Source: an uncultured Treponema sp.
GTDB lineage: Bacteria > Spirochaetota > Spirochaetia > Treponematales > Treponemataceae
Assembly: GCA_937902445.1 (NCBI GenBank)
Contig: CALELJ010000204.1
Coordinates: forward strand, 1 to 14,928
DNA: 14,928 nucleotides
Reading direction: 5' to 3'
In this document: positions 6,221 through 12,935 of the stretch, in pieces
Layout: the number at the start of each line of letters is the position of its first letter
Numbering within the stretch: position 1 is the first letter of the stretch
Notes under the pieces: model-generated
Told to the model about the DNA's origin: nothing
Seen by the model: only the letters and a program-made list of their open reading frames with translations
Databases searched by the model: none
Translations under genes and position numbers: made by a program

Positions 6221-7351
6221 ATGAAAAAAATAATGGTTTTTGTTGCTGCATCACTTCTAGCTTGCAGCATGATTATGGCTCAGTCGATGAAACTTGTGAA
6301 CACTTTTGGTGGTGACAGTGACAGCACAGGTGGCCCTGATTTGTTTTCCTATGACAAGCAGAAAGATGAAAATGGCAAATACAAGGATGATTACACCAAC
6401 ACGACTCGTGCAAGCAACAGACTTCAGCTTGATGCCAGTGACAGGAATTTTGATTCAAGAATTCGAATGGAAGTTGGAACTACAAAATTAAACGGAAAGG
6501 AAAGTACACTTCGTTTCCGCGGTTACGGACGCTTCAAACCTGTTGACCAGTTCAATTTAATCGCTGGAAATGAGTTTTTTACAAAGGTTCCGGTAAATGC
6601 TGGGTACCTTGCAGCAAGTGACGATTATCCAAAGTACGCGAGAATTCTTCAGAATGGATTTGGTGCGATAAGCAACTGGAAAATTACAGAAAACGGAAGC
6701 CTGAAAGTTAGTCTTGCCGGTGGTCTGAAAGGAACAGACAACAGCATCAGTGATAAAGACAAACGCGGTCTTGATTTTGGATTCAATATTGATTCAAAGG
6801 ATTTCATGAGTCTTGGCGGTTCATTTCAGAATGTGACAGGCAATCAGCTTTCTGCAAGTGTCTTTGCCGGATTGAAGGCGGTTGAAAATTTAACCTTGAA
6901 TGCAGGTTATGTCTACAATTGCAATGATACGGACTTCATTCCTAAGGCCGCAAAGAGTGCGATAAGTTTTTCAGCAGCCTATGACTTTAAGGATATGGGA
7001 CTTTTCCTTGGTGTAGATGTTGTTTCAGGAATCAGCAGTGAATATCTGGAAAATGGGGATTCAAAGAAATATTTGAAGGATGATAATGACTTGATTCCAT
7101 TCCAGACAAAAATCAGAATCGCCTACAAATTGGATGAATCCGTAGAAATCGGTGCGAAGGCAAAACTTGCAATGATGATTGGCGACAGTGATTCCAGAAA
7201 AACTGAAATATATCCAAATGTCTCATATAAACTTTCCAAAAATTTTGAAACGATTTCTGCTGGAGTTCGTTTTACAACCGATTCAGAAAATATTTCAAAG
7301 ATTTCAATACCGTTTACATGGAAGTGTACTCTTGCTGATATCAGAAAATAA
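6221..7351 (+). CDS. Predicted Pho-regulated outer-membrane beta-barrel protein
   Basis: This is a secreted protein of 376 residues with a clear signal peptide (MKKIMVFVAASLLACSMIMA, cleavage near residue 20). The mature part is rich in alternating polar/hydrophobic strands with Gly, Ser, Asn and Asp turns, for example LRFRGYGRFKPVDQFNLIAG, LTLNAGYVYNC and ISAGVRFTTDS. That fits a beta-barrel porin or other outer-membrane protein. I do not recognise a named family. The start at 6221 is chosen over an in-frame ATG at 6206 because GGGGA (6211-6215) lies 5 bases upstream and the signal peptide starts there. It sits directly behind a PHO box and 60 bases before the alkaline phosphatase gene with no terminator between them. 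A plausible role is passage of phosphate or phosphorylated compounds across the outer membrane in starvation; this is inference. Confidence 0.7.
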   Translation: MKKIMVFVAASLLACSMIMAQSMKLVNTFGGDSDSTGGPDLFSYDKQKDENGKYKDDYTNTTRASNRLQLDASDRNFDSRIRMEVGTTKLNGKESTLRFRGYGRFKPVDQFNLIAGNEFFTKVPVNAGYLAASDDYPKYARILQNGFGAISNWKITENGSLKVSLAGGLKGTDNSISDKDKRGLDFGFNIDSKDFMSLGGSFQNVTGNQLSASVFAGLKAVENLTLNAGYVYNCNDTDFIPKAAKSAISFSAAYDFKDMGLFLGVDVVSGISSEYLENGDSKKYLKDDNDLIPFQTKIRIAYKLDESVEIGAKAKLAMMIGDSDSRKTEIYPNVSYKLSKNFETISAGVRFTTDSENISKISIPFTWKCTLADIRK

Positions 7352-7411
7352 AGTATCGACGTTCCGTTTGGAAATTGATAACGAAAGAACTTAATCATAG
7401 AGGAAAACAAA

Positions 7412-8902
7412 ATGAAGAAATTACAGAAAATCATCATGTCATCGATTTTGCTTGCCGCAACTTCTGTACTCCATGCTGCGACACCAAGCCCAAAATATGT
7501 GTTCGTATTTGTTGGAGACGGAATGAGTTATCCGCAGATTCAAAGCGCGGCTTACTACATGGGTAAAGATGCTGCAGGAATTGTCGACGTGGTAAAGAAA
7601 TCGGAAAAAACAGAGGATTCTCCAGAAATGAGTGCCTTGAGTTTTTTTGACTTTCCTGTCGCAGGGGCTGCAAGCACTTATGATGCGACTTCTTTTGCTC
7701 CGGATTCCGCATCAACTGCAACTTCAATTTTTACCGGTCATAAGACCCATTCATCTTCAATCAATGTGGACATCACAAAAAAAATAAAATACCGGACGAT
7801 CGCGGAACAGCTTCGCGACCAGAAGAAATGGAAGATTGGTGTAATCTCAACAGTAAATCTGAACCATGCAACACCGGCTGCTACCTATGCGCATCAGGCA
7901 AGCCGCAAATCAAATTACCTTATTGGTGAAGAACTCGTAGCCTCAAACTTTGAGTATTTCGCTGGTGGTGCCTTGATGGAACCTCAGGACAAGAAGGGTG
8001 ATAAGACTTCGATTTACGATCTGGCAAAAAAAGCCGGTTACAAGGTTTGTTACGACAAGAAGTCTGCAGAGAATCTTAAAAATGGAGACAAGGCTCTTGT
8101 TGTTGCAGAGGTACTTGCAGATTCAGACTCCATGAGTTACGACAATGACCGTGCTGCTGATGAATGGTCTTTGCGTGATTATGTCCGCAAGGGTATTGAG
8201 GTTCTTGATAACAAGACAGGTTTCTTCATGATGGTCGAAGGTGGAAAAATTGACTGGGCATGTCATGCCAATGATGCCCGTTCCTCGATAGCTGATACAT
8301 TGGCTTTGAGTCATGCAGTAGAAGAAGCTATAGCATTCTATAAAAAGCATCCAAAAGAGACTTTGATTCTTGTGACGGCCGACCATGAGACTGGAGGTCT
8401 TACAATCGGATATGCAGGAACAGATTACAATCTTTTCTTCCGCACGCTGGATGGTCAAAAGATTTCCTATGCAAAATATGATTCGGACTTTGTTTCCGCA
8501 TATAAGAAAAACGGAACAGGTTTTGCGCAGGTTATGAAGGATGTTGAATCTTTGTTTGGCTTGAAGATGCCAGGTTCCGGCGGCTCTGATAAAAACGGCG
8601 GCCTTGTACTTACAGAATATGAACTTGGAAAAATAAAGTCCGCCTATGAAAAGACAATCAAGAATGATAAATCCCGCAATCAGATGGAATATGATATCTA
8701 CGGAACTTACGAACCGCTTACCATTACAATTACTCATGTGCTCAATGCAAAGTGCGGTCTCGGATGGACAAGCAACAGCCATACAGGACTTCCTGTCCCA
8801 GTGTTTGCAATGGGTGCTGGACAATCTGAATTTGAAGGATTCTATGATAATACAGACATCTATAAAAAGATGGCAAAGCTTGTGAAGATCGTAAAAGATT
8901 AA
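7412..8902 (+). CDS. phoA: Secreted alkaline phosphatase
   Basis: This is a periplasmic metal-dependent phosphomonoesterase that frees inorganic phosphate from organic esters, 496 residues. The signal peptide covers about residues 1-22 (ending VLHA/A). The alkaline phosphatase motifs are in order: metal ligand D36 in VFVGDGMS, nucleophile S99 in PDSASTATSIFTG, the HATPAATYAHQ segment (152-162), E276 and ligands D281 and H285 in MVEGGKIDWACHAND, D324-H325 in LVTADHETGG, and H457 in SNSHTGLPVPV. Two zinc sites and a magnesium site can therefore be assembled. The stretch at about 385-430 is an extra Gly/Lys-rich insertion before the last ligand. AGAGGA precedes the ATG at good spacing. There is no PHO box of its own, so it is probably co-transcribed with the preceding outer-membrane protein gene, and it ends at a strong terminator. 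Confidence 0.95.
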   Translation: MKKLQKIIMSSILLAATSVLHAATPSPKYVFVFVGDGMSYPQIQSAAYYMGKDAAGIVDVVKKSEKTEDSPEMSALSFFDFPVAGAASTYDATSFAPDSASTATSIFTGHKTHSSSINVDITKKIKYRTIAEQLRDQKKWKIGVISTVNLNHATPAATYAHQASRKSNYLIGEELVASNFEYFAGGALMEPQDKKGDKTSIYDLAKKAGYKVCYDKKSAENLKNGDKALVVAEVLADSDSMSYDNDRAADEWSLRDYVRKGIEVLDNKTGFFMMVEGGKIDWACHANDARSSIADTLALSHAVEEAIAFYKKHPKETLILVTADHETGGLTIGYAGTDYNLFFRTLDGQKISYAKYDSDFVSAYKKNGTGFAQVMKDVESLFGLKMPGSGGSDKNGGLVLTEYELGKIKSAYEKTIKNDKSRNQMEYDIYGTYEPLTITITHVLNAKCGLGWTSNSHTGLPVPVFAMGAGQSEFEGFYDNTDIYKKMAKLVKIVKD

Positions 8903-8931
8903 AGGTAGACCTTAGATAATAAATTAATGTT

Positions 8932-8968
8932 GCCGTCTGGCTTTCCTCCTTAAGTCAGGCGGTTTTTA
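8932..8968 (+). terminator. Rho-independent terminator after the phosphatase gene
   Basis: CCGTCTGGCTT (8933-8943) pairs with AAGTCAGGCGG (8952-8962), an 11-bp stem with two G-U pairs and an 8-base loop. It is followed directly by TTTTT. It lies 30 bases after the phosphatase stop and closes the Pho locus. Confidence 0.9.
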
Positions 8969-9064
8969 TATGTCCGGAATTTTTGAAAAGCCCAAAAGAA
9001 TTCATTTGTTATATTTTACCTGATATTAAATCACAGCTTTACGGAAAAACTTAGATATTTACTC

Positions 9065-9070
9065 TATAAT
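9065..9070 (+). promoter_or_regulatory. -10 box of arfB, implying a leaderless transcript
   Basis: A perfect TATAAT is followed by six bases (GGAACA) and then the arfB ATG at 9077. A transcript starting at the usual distance from this -10 would begin at or next to the A of the start codon. No clear -35 is seen at 17 bp; TTTACG at 9038 is 21 bp away. Confidence 0.5.
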
Positions 9071-9076
9071 GGAACA

Positions 9077-9487
9077 ATGGAAAGATCCAAAGTTCACGAA
9101 TCCATCCTGAATAATTCTCAAATGACATTTGCCCGTAGCGGCGGAAACGGCGGCCAGAATGTAAACAAGGTGAACACCAAGGTTCACCTTGTGCTGCCGG
9201 TGACTGCTATTGGTGGAATTACGGAAGTTGAACGGGACCGTCTTAGAGTGAAGCTTGCGTCCATATTGAATAAGGATGATTGTCTTTTCCTGGATGCAGA
9301 TGATGAACGCTATCAGGAACGGAACCGGGAAATAGCACTGGCGAGACTTGAAAACCGTATTGTTCAGGCGCTTGTCATTCCAAAGAAACGAAGGCCGACT
9401 AAGCCAACCATAGCCAGCAAGGAACGAAAACTGAAACTGAAAAAAATCAGATCGGAAGTGAAGAAAAATCGACAGAAACTATGGTAG
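9077..9487 (+). CDS. arfB: Alternative ribosome-rescue factor ArfB (YaeJ-type peptidyl-tRNA hydrolase)
   Basis: ArfB binds ribosomes stalled on truncated mRNA and hydrolyses the peptidyl-tRNA. The protein has 136 residues, close to the family's usual 140. It carries the release-factor catalytic loop RSGGNGGQNVNKVNTKV (20-36) with GGQ at 25-27. The C-terminal tail is very basic and flexible (KKRRPTKP, KERKLKLKK, EVKKNRQKLW), the part that enters the empty mRNA channel. It lacks the extra domains of full release factors. It is a single gene between the Pho terminator and a convergent Nudix gene, with no Shine-Dalgarno and a -10 box right before the ATG. Confidence 0.93.
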   Translation: MERSKVHESILNNSQMTFARSGGNGGQNVNKVNTKVHLVLPVTAIGGITEVERDRLRVKLASILNKDDCLFLDADDERYQERNREIALARLENRIVQALVIPKKRRPTKPTIASKERKLKLKKIRSEVKKNRQKLW

Positions 9488-9506
9488 GAGAAGATCAAGA
9501 CTTCTC
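9488..9506. terminator. Small inverted repeat between convergent arfB and Nudix genes
   Basis: GAGAAG (9488-9493) pairs with CTTCTC (9501-9506) around a 7-base loop, starting one base after the arfB stop. It sits between convergent genes, where a shared terminator is expected, but there is no strong T-run on either strand, so the termination role is weakly supported. Confidence 0.3.
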
Positions 9507-9511
9507 TAAAA

Positions 9512-9922
9512 TTACAGAATCTTTTCAATTTCAGGTAAAATAAGTTTATCAGCAGATAACCAATCCACCGAGTGTAAAGTTTCCTTATTTACCCATTTTG
9601 CGGCTTCATGTTCCAGAAGTTTTAATTCTCCAGAAACAATAGTGCAGAGGATGCAGTGCATTGTCAGATGGAATGTAGGATAGTCGTATTCTACAACGCC
9701 AAGAATTTTTTCTGCTTTAATTTCTGTGGCAAGTTCTTCACGGATTTCACGAACGATACACTGTTCTGGTGTTTCGCCTGGTTCAAGTTTTCCGCCGGGA
9801 ATTTCCCATCCGCCTTTGAAGTCGCCGTAACCGCGTTGAGTTGCAAAGATTTCAGGGCGAGAAGTTTCTGGATTTCTGCGCAGGATGATTGCGCCTGAGA
9901 CGGTGATGGTTTTCATATACAT
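9512..9922 (-). CDS. Nudix hydrolase, MutT-like
   Basis: This is a nucleoside-diphosphate-linked pyrophosphohydrolase of 136 residues. The Nudix box starts at G44 (GKLEPGETPEQCIVREIREEL) with E50, R58, E59 and the metal-binding E62-E63. The usual glycine after the EE pair is alanine here. The N-terminal strand (TITVSGAIILRR) and the ATQRGYGDFKGGWEIPGG region resemble small MutT proteins that clean oxidised (deoxy)nucleoside triphosphates, but the substrate cannot be read from the sequence. ATG codons at 9922 and 9916 are both possible starts and neither has a clear ribosome site. It is divergent from vsr with about 50 bases between them and convergent with arfB. Confidence 0.9.
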   Translation of the reverse strand: MYMKTITVSGAIILRRNPETSRPEIFATQRGYGDFKGGWEIPGGKLEPGETPEQCIVREIREELATEIKAEKILGVVEYDYPTFHLTMHCILCTIVSGELKLLEHEAAKWVNKETLHSVDWLSADKLILPEIEKIL

Positions 9923-9955
9923 ATCGACTTGCTTAATTTTCAGTGTATTTTATTC

Positions 9956-9961
9956 TATAAT
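9956..9961 (+). promoter_or_regulatory. -10 box of vsr, implying a very short or absent leader
   Basis: TATAAT lies 9 bases before the vsr ATG at 9971 and no Shine-Dalgarno is visible, so the transcript would be leaderless or nearly so. TTGCTT at 9929 is a possible but poorly spaced -35 (21 bp). Confidence 0.45.
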
Positions 9962-9970
9962 AATAACCCC

Positions 9971-10426
9971 ATGGACACCATTACACAATCACAACGACAT
10001 ACAAACATGTCCCACATCCGAGGAAAAGATACTTCCATCGAAAAGAAGATCCGTTCTGCATTGCATAGAGCAGGTTTCCGTTTCCGTGTGTGTGACCGCC
10101 GTTATCCTGGAAGTCCAGATTTAGTCCTTCCTAGATACTATGCGGTAATTTTTGTAAACGGTTGCTTCTGGCATGCACACGAAAACTGCCAGTATTATAG
10201 AATTCCAAAATCAAATGTAGAATTCTGGCAGAAAAAGTTTACCCGCAACAAACAGCGCGACAAAGAAAACATCGCCAGATATCAGGACATGTGCTGGCGA
10301 ATCTGCACCGTGTGGGAATGTGCACTCCGCGGAAAAAAATCCCGTCAGAAAATCGAAAAAATCACATCCCAAATCATCCAATGGCTCGACGAATCAGCAG
10401 ACCCAGAGCTGGTGATAAGGGGATAG
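9971..10426 (+). CDS. vsr: Very short patch repair endonuclease Vsr
   Basis: Vsr nicks DNA at T:G mismatches created when 5-methylcytosine deaminates, and so protects cytosine-methylation sites from mutation. The protein has 151 residues. It carries the N-terminal RHTNMSHIRGKDTSIEKKIR segment (9-28), E24, catalytic D50 in YPGSPDLVL, and FVNGCFWHAHENC (61-73) holding H68. The zinc ligands C65, H70, C73 and C117 lie at almost the same positions as in the E. coli enzyme. An ATG at 9929 would add 14 residues but overlaps the promoter, so 9971 is preferred. Vsr genes normally accompany a C5-cytosine methyltransferase. Here the nearest ones are the fragment at 12807 and the full gene at 12936, separated by other genes, which suggests later insertions or rearrangement. 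Confidence 0.94.
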   Translation: MDTITQSQRHTNMSHIRGKDTSIEKKIRSALHRAGFRFRVCDRRYPGSPDLVLPRYYAVIFVNGCFWHAHENCQYYRIPKSNVEFWQKKFTRNKQRDKENIARYQDMCWRICTVWECALRGKKSRQKIEKITSQIIQWLDESADPELVIRG

Positions 10427-10427
10427 A

Positions 10428-10482
10428 TTCTTGGTGGAAAAGCTATGTTTATTTTATGCATAGGTTACACCGCTTCCAAGAA
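10428..10482 (+). repeat. Nested inverted repeat just after vsr
   Basis: TTCTTGG (10428-10434) pairs with CCAAGAA (10476-10482), and inside it AAGC pairs with GCTT and CTATG with CATAG. It begins two bases after the vsr stop. There is no proper T-run after it, so it is not a classic terminator; it could act in mRNA stability or mark a recombination edge, since the DNA becomes AT-richer from here. Confidence 0.3.
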
Positions 10483-10666
10483 CTTAGCCTTAATTATATT
10501 GTCAACGATAAAAAGTATCTCCTATAGCTATGGATTGTATATGGAAAAATATATTAATTTGTTAATAAAACATCAAACAATGCATAGATACCATTTAACA
10601 TTACTATGGACATGTCAGAATTAATGAGATATTTTGGATCTTAACATATGGAGAGAGGTTTTAATC

Positions 10667-11779
10667 ATGAATACAGATACAGAAATTTCATTTTCTGATT
10701 ATTACGTTGCATATTTTGATATTTTAGGTTATCGAAGTTATTTTTCAAAACAATCAGAACGATCATTAGATTTTGTTAAATCCATTGAAGCTGCCATAGC
10801 AAAAACTAAACTTATGATTGAAAATAATAAAAAATCAACAATCTTGAGTGATTTTGGGCAGCTCAAGATCGAATACAGAATCTTCTCTGATAATATTCTT
10901 TTATGCATGAAAGCTATAAATTCACCTTTTGAAAAAATTCGTTTGCTTACATTTTTGCAGATAGTATGCGATATCCAAAGGGGATTCATTGCTGACTATG
11001 GATTGTTCATGCGAGGTGGAATTTGTAAAGGAAGTTTTCTTATCACAGAAAATAGCATACACGGGCAGGCTCTTATAGAATGTGTTTTGATGGAAGAAAA
11101 CGCTGAATATCCAAGAATTCTAGTCTCGGATTCTATTCTGAACGTCATTATACAAAAAAGAATTGATGATTATGAACAAGACAAATATATCGATGAATTG
11201 TTGCAAAAACAAGATACGGAAGGAAAGATTACTGAATTTGAGAAGATGCAAATAGATAAATATATACAGTCTTTAAAAATGGAAATTTCTATAAAAGAAT
11301 GGTACCTTCGATTGGTTGTTCGCAAAAATGAGAATGATAAAGCGTTTCTAAATTACCTTTATAATTTGGATGTTGATGAAGTATTTCCTCAATTCACAAA
11401 TCATATAAGAGAATTACCAAATCTTATGACAAAGTTAAAATCATTGTCTGAATATGATATATCAAGTTTGAATAATGCCTTGAAATTTAATCAACATGAG
11501 GCATTAAAAATAATGATGGAAACCCATAAAAAAAGATGTTTAGAAAAAATAAGAGAATATTGCAATTATTGTGATATAGATAAAACAAATTTGAAAGAAA
11601 TTGAGGCAAGGAAAAAAATAATCAAGAAATATGTTTGGTTGGTTGATCTACATAATCTATTATGCATTAAATATGATCTGAAAGATAACATCATTCAAGT
11701 TTTTATCAATTTAAATACTGTTGTTCTCGATTATGAATTATTCACCGAGGATAAAACAATCACCGAGAAAAAAAATTAA
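10667..11779 (+). CDS. Orphan protein with class III nucleotide-cyclase-like motifs
   Basis: This is a soluble protein of 370 residues with no signal peptide or membrane span. The first 160 residues resemble a nucleotidyl-cyclase-like fold: YVAYFDILGY with D18, IFSDNILLC with D75, RGGICKGS (116-123), and HGQALIECVLMEE followed by YPRILVSDS (132-156). These match in order the two metal-binding aspartates and the later ALxxA-LE/I-VS region of class III adenylate/guanylate cyclases, a fold also used by Pycsar antiphage cyclases. The remaining 200 residues are Lys/Glu-rich, mostly helical and unrecognised. The start at 10667 has AGAGG 8 bases upstream; a TTG at 10634 is in frame but less likely. 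It is AT-rich and stands alone between vsr and convergent hicBA, with no obvious effector gene beside it. Activity is unproven and the cyclase link is a motif-level inference. Confidence 0.6.
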   Translation: MNTDTEISFSDYYVAYFDILGYRSYFSKQSERSLDFVKSIEAAIAKTKLMIENNKKSTILSDFGQLKIEYRIFSDNILLCMKAINSPFEKIRLLTFLQIVCDIQRGFIADYGLFMRGGICKGSFLITENSIHGQALIECVLMEENAEYPRILVSDSILNVIIQKRIDDYEQDKYIDELLQKQDTEGKITEFEKMQIDKYIQSLKMEISIKEWYLRLVVRKNENDKAFLNYLYNLDVDEVFPQFTNHIRELPNLMTKLKSLSEYDISSLNNALKFNQHEALKIMMETHKKRCLEKIREYCNYCDIDKTNLKEIEARKKIIKKYVWLVDLHNLLCIKYDLKDNIIQVFINLNTVVLDYELFTEDKTITEKKN

Positions 11780-11820
11780 TGCCATCCTAAATAGGAATTC
11801 AATTAACTTCCTCAAAATAC

Positions 11821-11845
11821 AACTACCGAGGAATTCTCAGTAGTT
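11821..11845. terminator. Inverted repeat between convergent genes, possible bidirectional terminator
   Basis: AACTAC (11821-11826) pairs with GTAGTT (11840-11845), with GAG/CTC inside and a GAATT loop. It lies between the cyclase-like gene and the converging hicB. On the minus strand it is followed by GTATTTT, a weak T-tract, so a termination role is plausible but not certain. Confidence 0.4.
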
Positions 11846-11877
11846 CAAATTGAAAGTTTACAAAATAGAAAACGTGT

Positions 11878-12309
11878 TCAATAATTATATAAACCACTAT
11901 TAACGACATTTTGCTTTGAACCGGGCAATAATTCTTTCAAGGCATACTCAAGCAGTTGAGAAAAATTTATTCCTTCTTTTTCCCCTTCACGTTTTAGATA
12001 AGCAGGGATTGTGCAGTTCGTTTTTACCCTTCGATTTTCTAATTCATTTTTAACCAATTCAGGATAAACGGTGATTGCCAATATACAGTTACCTTCTTTT
12101 GTATCTTCAATACATTGTTTTGGATCAGGGAGCACTTCTCCATCTTCTTGCATTCCGTAAATATGCAACTCTAACGCTTCTTTTGCATTTGTTTTAGCAT
12201 CATCAATATCAGAACCGTAGCTTACACATCCTGGTAAATCAGGAAAATATACACCAAAACCATTTTCTCCATCAGGTTCGCATACAGCGAGATATGTCAA
12301 TTTATTCAT
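11878..12309 (-). CDS. hicB: HicB-family antitoxin
   Basis: HicB neutralises the HicA RNA-cleaving toxin and usually represses its own operon. The protein has 143 residues. The N-terminal HicB domain is clear: YLAVCEPDGENGFGVYFPDLPGCVSYGSDIDDAKTNAKEAL in outline over residues 6-46, a partial RNase-H-like fold. The C-terminal part from about residue 94 (RRVKTNCTIPAYLKRE, then GINFSQLLEYALKELL) has the pattern of a ribbon-helix-helix DNA-binding domain. AGCAGG precedes the ATG. It follows hicA on the minus strand after an unusually long 97-base gap that contains a hairpin. Confidence 0.93.
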   Translation of the reverse strand: MNKLTYLAVCEPDGENGFGVYFPDLPGCVSYGSDIDDAKTNAKEALELHIYGMQEDGEVLPDPKQCIEDTKEGNCILAITVYPELVKNELENRRVKTNCTIPAYLKREGEKEGINFSQLLEYALKELLPGSKQNVVNSGLYNY

Positions 12310-12349
12310 TTTATTTACCTGCTAATTTATAGCTTAATATATATAACAA

Positions 12350-12387
12350 GCAGCATACTGTTGTCTGACATATGCTGCCTCTTTTTT
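12350..12387 (+). terminator. Hairpin with T-run between hicA and hicB, read on the plus strand
   Basis: GCAGCATA (12350-12357) and TATGCTGC (12371-12378) form a perfect 8-bp stem, extended inside by TGT/ACA after a one-base bulge, and are followed by CTCTTTTTT. In this orientation it resembles a terminator against transcription running opposite to hicAB. On the minus strand the same DNA carries AGAGG and then ATG (12371) opening a 14-codon frame that ends at 12327, just before hicB. That frame could be a leader peptide, or chance. Confidence 0.5.
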
Positions 12388-12406
12388 CTGTTTCCGGTTT
12401 CTTCTT

Positions 12407-12598
12407 CTAAGGAAGTTCAATGCCGCTTTGTTTAGCTATGCTTTTTAATGTCCCAATTGGAATATCTTTGCTACCATGCTTCTGAAGGGTAACTCTTCCC
12501 TTTTTGGTAGGATGTTTTAGTTGTACATGTGAACCAACTTGATCCACTATATACCATCCGTCTTTTTTCAGTTTTTTTAGAACATCTTGAAAGTTCAT
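12407..12598 (-). CDS. hicA: HicA-family mRNA interferase toxin
   Basis: HicA is a small double-stranded-RNA-binding-fold ribonuclease that stops translation when free of HicB. The protein has 63 residues, normal for the family. It shows the VLKKLKKDGW segment (6-15), the catalytic histidine H24 in QVGSHVQLKHP, VTLQKHGSKDIPIGTLKSI (36-54) and a terminal helix. GAGGA lies 7 bases before the ATG. It is the promoter-proximal gene of a hicA-hicB pair, with a strong promoter at 12737-12709 on the same strand. Confidence 0.94.
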   Translation of the reverse strand: MNFQDVLKKLKKDGWYIVDQVGSHVQLKHPTKKGRVTLQKHGSKDIPIGTLKSIAKQSGIELP

Positions 12599-12683
12599 TC
12601 TTGAGTCCTCATCGTTGATATCTTATTACTGTAATTCGCCCTCCTTAGGCTTCTATATAAGTACATTGGACATAAAATAGGTA

Positions 12684-12737
12684 TGACATACCCATATATG
12701 TTAATTAAAATATACGTATAAAATGGGCGTATGTCAA
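12684..12737. promoter_or_regulatory. Symmetric inverted repeat carrying opposed promoter elements (hicA / methyltransferase side)
   Basis: TGACATAC (12684-12691) and GTATGTCA (12729-12736) are perfect inverted copies, each flanked inside by a CCAT/ATGG block. On the minus strand the right arm is part of TTGACA (12737-12732), followed after exactly 17 bp by TATATT (12714-12709): a near-consensus promoter for hicAB. On the plus strand the left arm gives TGACAT (12684-12689) and, 16 bp on, TAAAAT (12706-12711), a possible promoter for the methyltransferase side. The left arm also lies in the palindrome GGTATG-A-CATACC (12680-12692). The layout suits an operator bound by HicB or another local repressor. 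Confidence 0.65.
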
Positions 12738-12806
12738 GAAGTTATATTGAAAGTTTTACTTTTTTCCATTAGAATTGCTCGTTGTTATAGGAGGTAAGCC
12801 AGTATA

Positions 12807-12917
12807 ATGCGTTATTTAGACTTATTTGCTGGGGCTGGCGGACTTTCAGAAGGATTTATCAAAGCAGGTTTTGAACCAGTTGCCCATGTTGAAATCAGTG
12901 AATCTGCATGTTATTAA
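12807..12917 (+). pseudogene. N-terminal remnant of a C5-cytosine methyltransferase
   Basis: This 36-codon frame has an excellent ribosome site (TAGGAGGT, 12788-12795). It encodes only the first motifs of a Dcm-type enzyme: DLFAGAGGLSEGF (5-17, SAM-binding motif I), AGFEPVAHVEISESAC (20-35, including the motif II acidic residue), then TAA. No catalytic PCQ motif follows; the next gene starts 18 bases later. The fragment differs from the start of that next enzyme, so it is not an internal duplication. It reads as the remains of a second methyltransferase gene, lost by deletion and replaced or fused to the neighbour's start. A retained regulatory leader frame is an alternative. Confidence 0.75.
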
Positions 12918-12935
12918 TTGGAGGCATGAAGATTT

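Noticed and set aside
8123..8824. Long minus-strand open frame (233 codons) inside the alkaline phosphatase gene
   Set aside because: It is fully antisense to a gene with all catalytic motifs, and its protein is Cys/His-rich without any recognisable domain; a shadow frame.
9015..9044. TTTACCT/TTAAATC/TTTACGG series before arfB as a PHO box
   Set aside because: The spacing drifts to 12 bp at the third unit and the repeats match poorly; arfB also lies beyond the Pho terminator and has its own -10 box.
12684..12736. Inverted repeat near hicA as a transposon end or CRISPR repeat
   Set aside because: Only two arms exist, no transposase or spacer series is present, and the arms coincide with promoter hexamers, so an operator explains them better.
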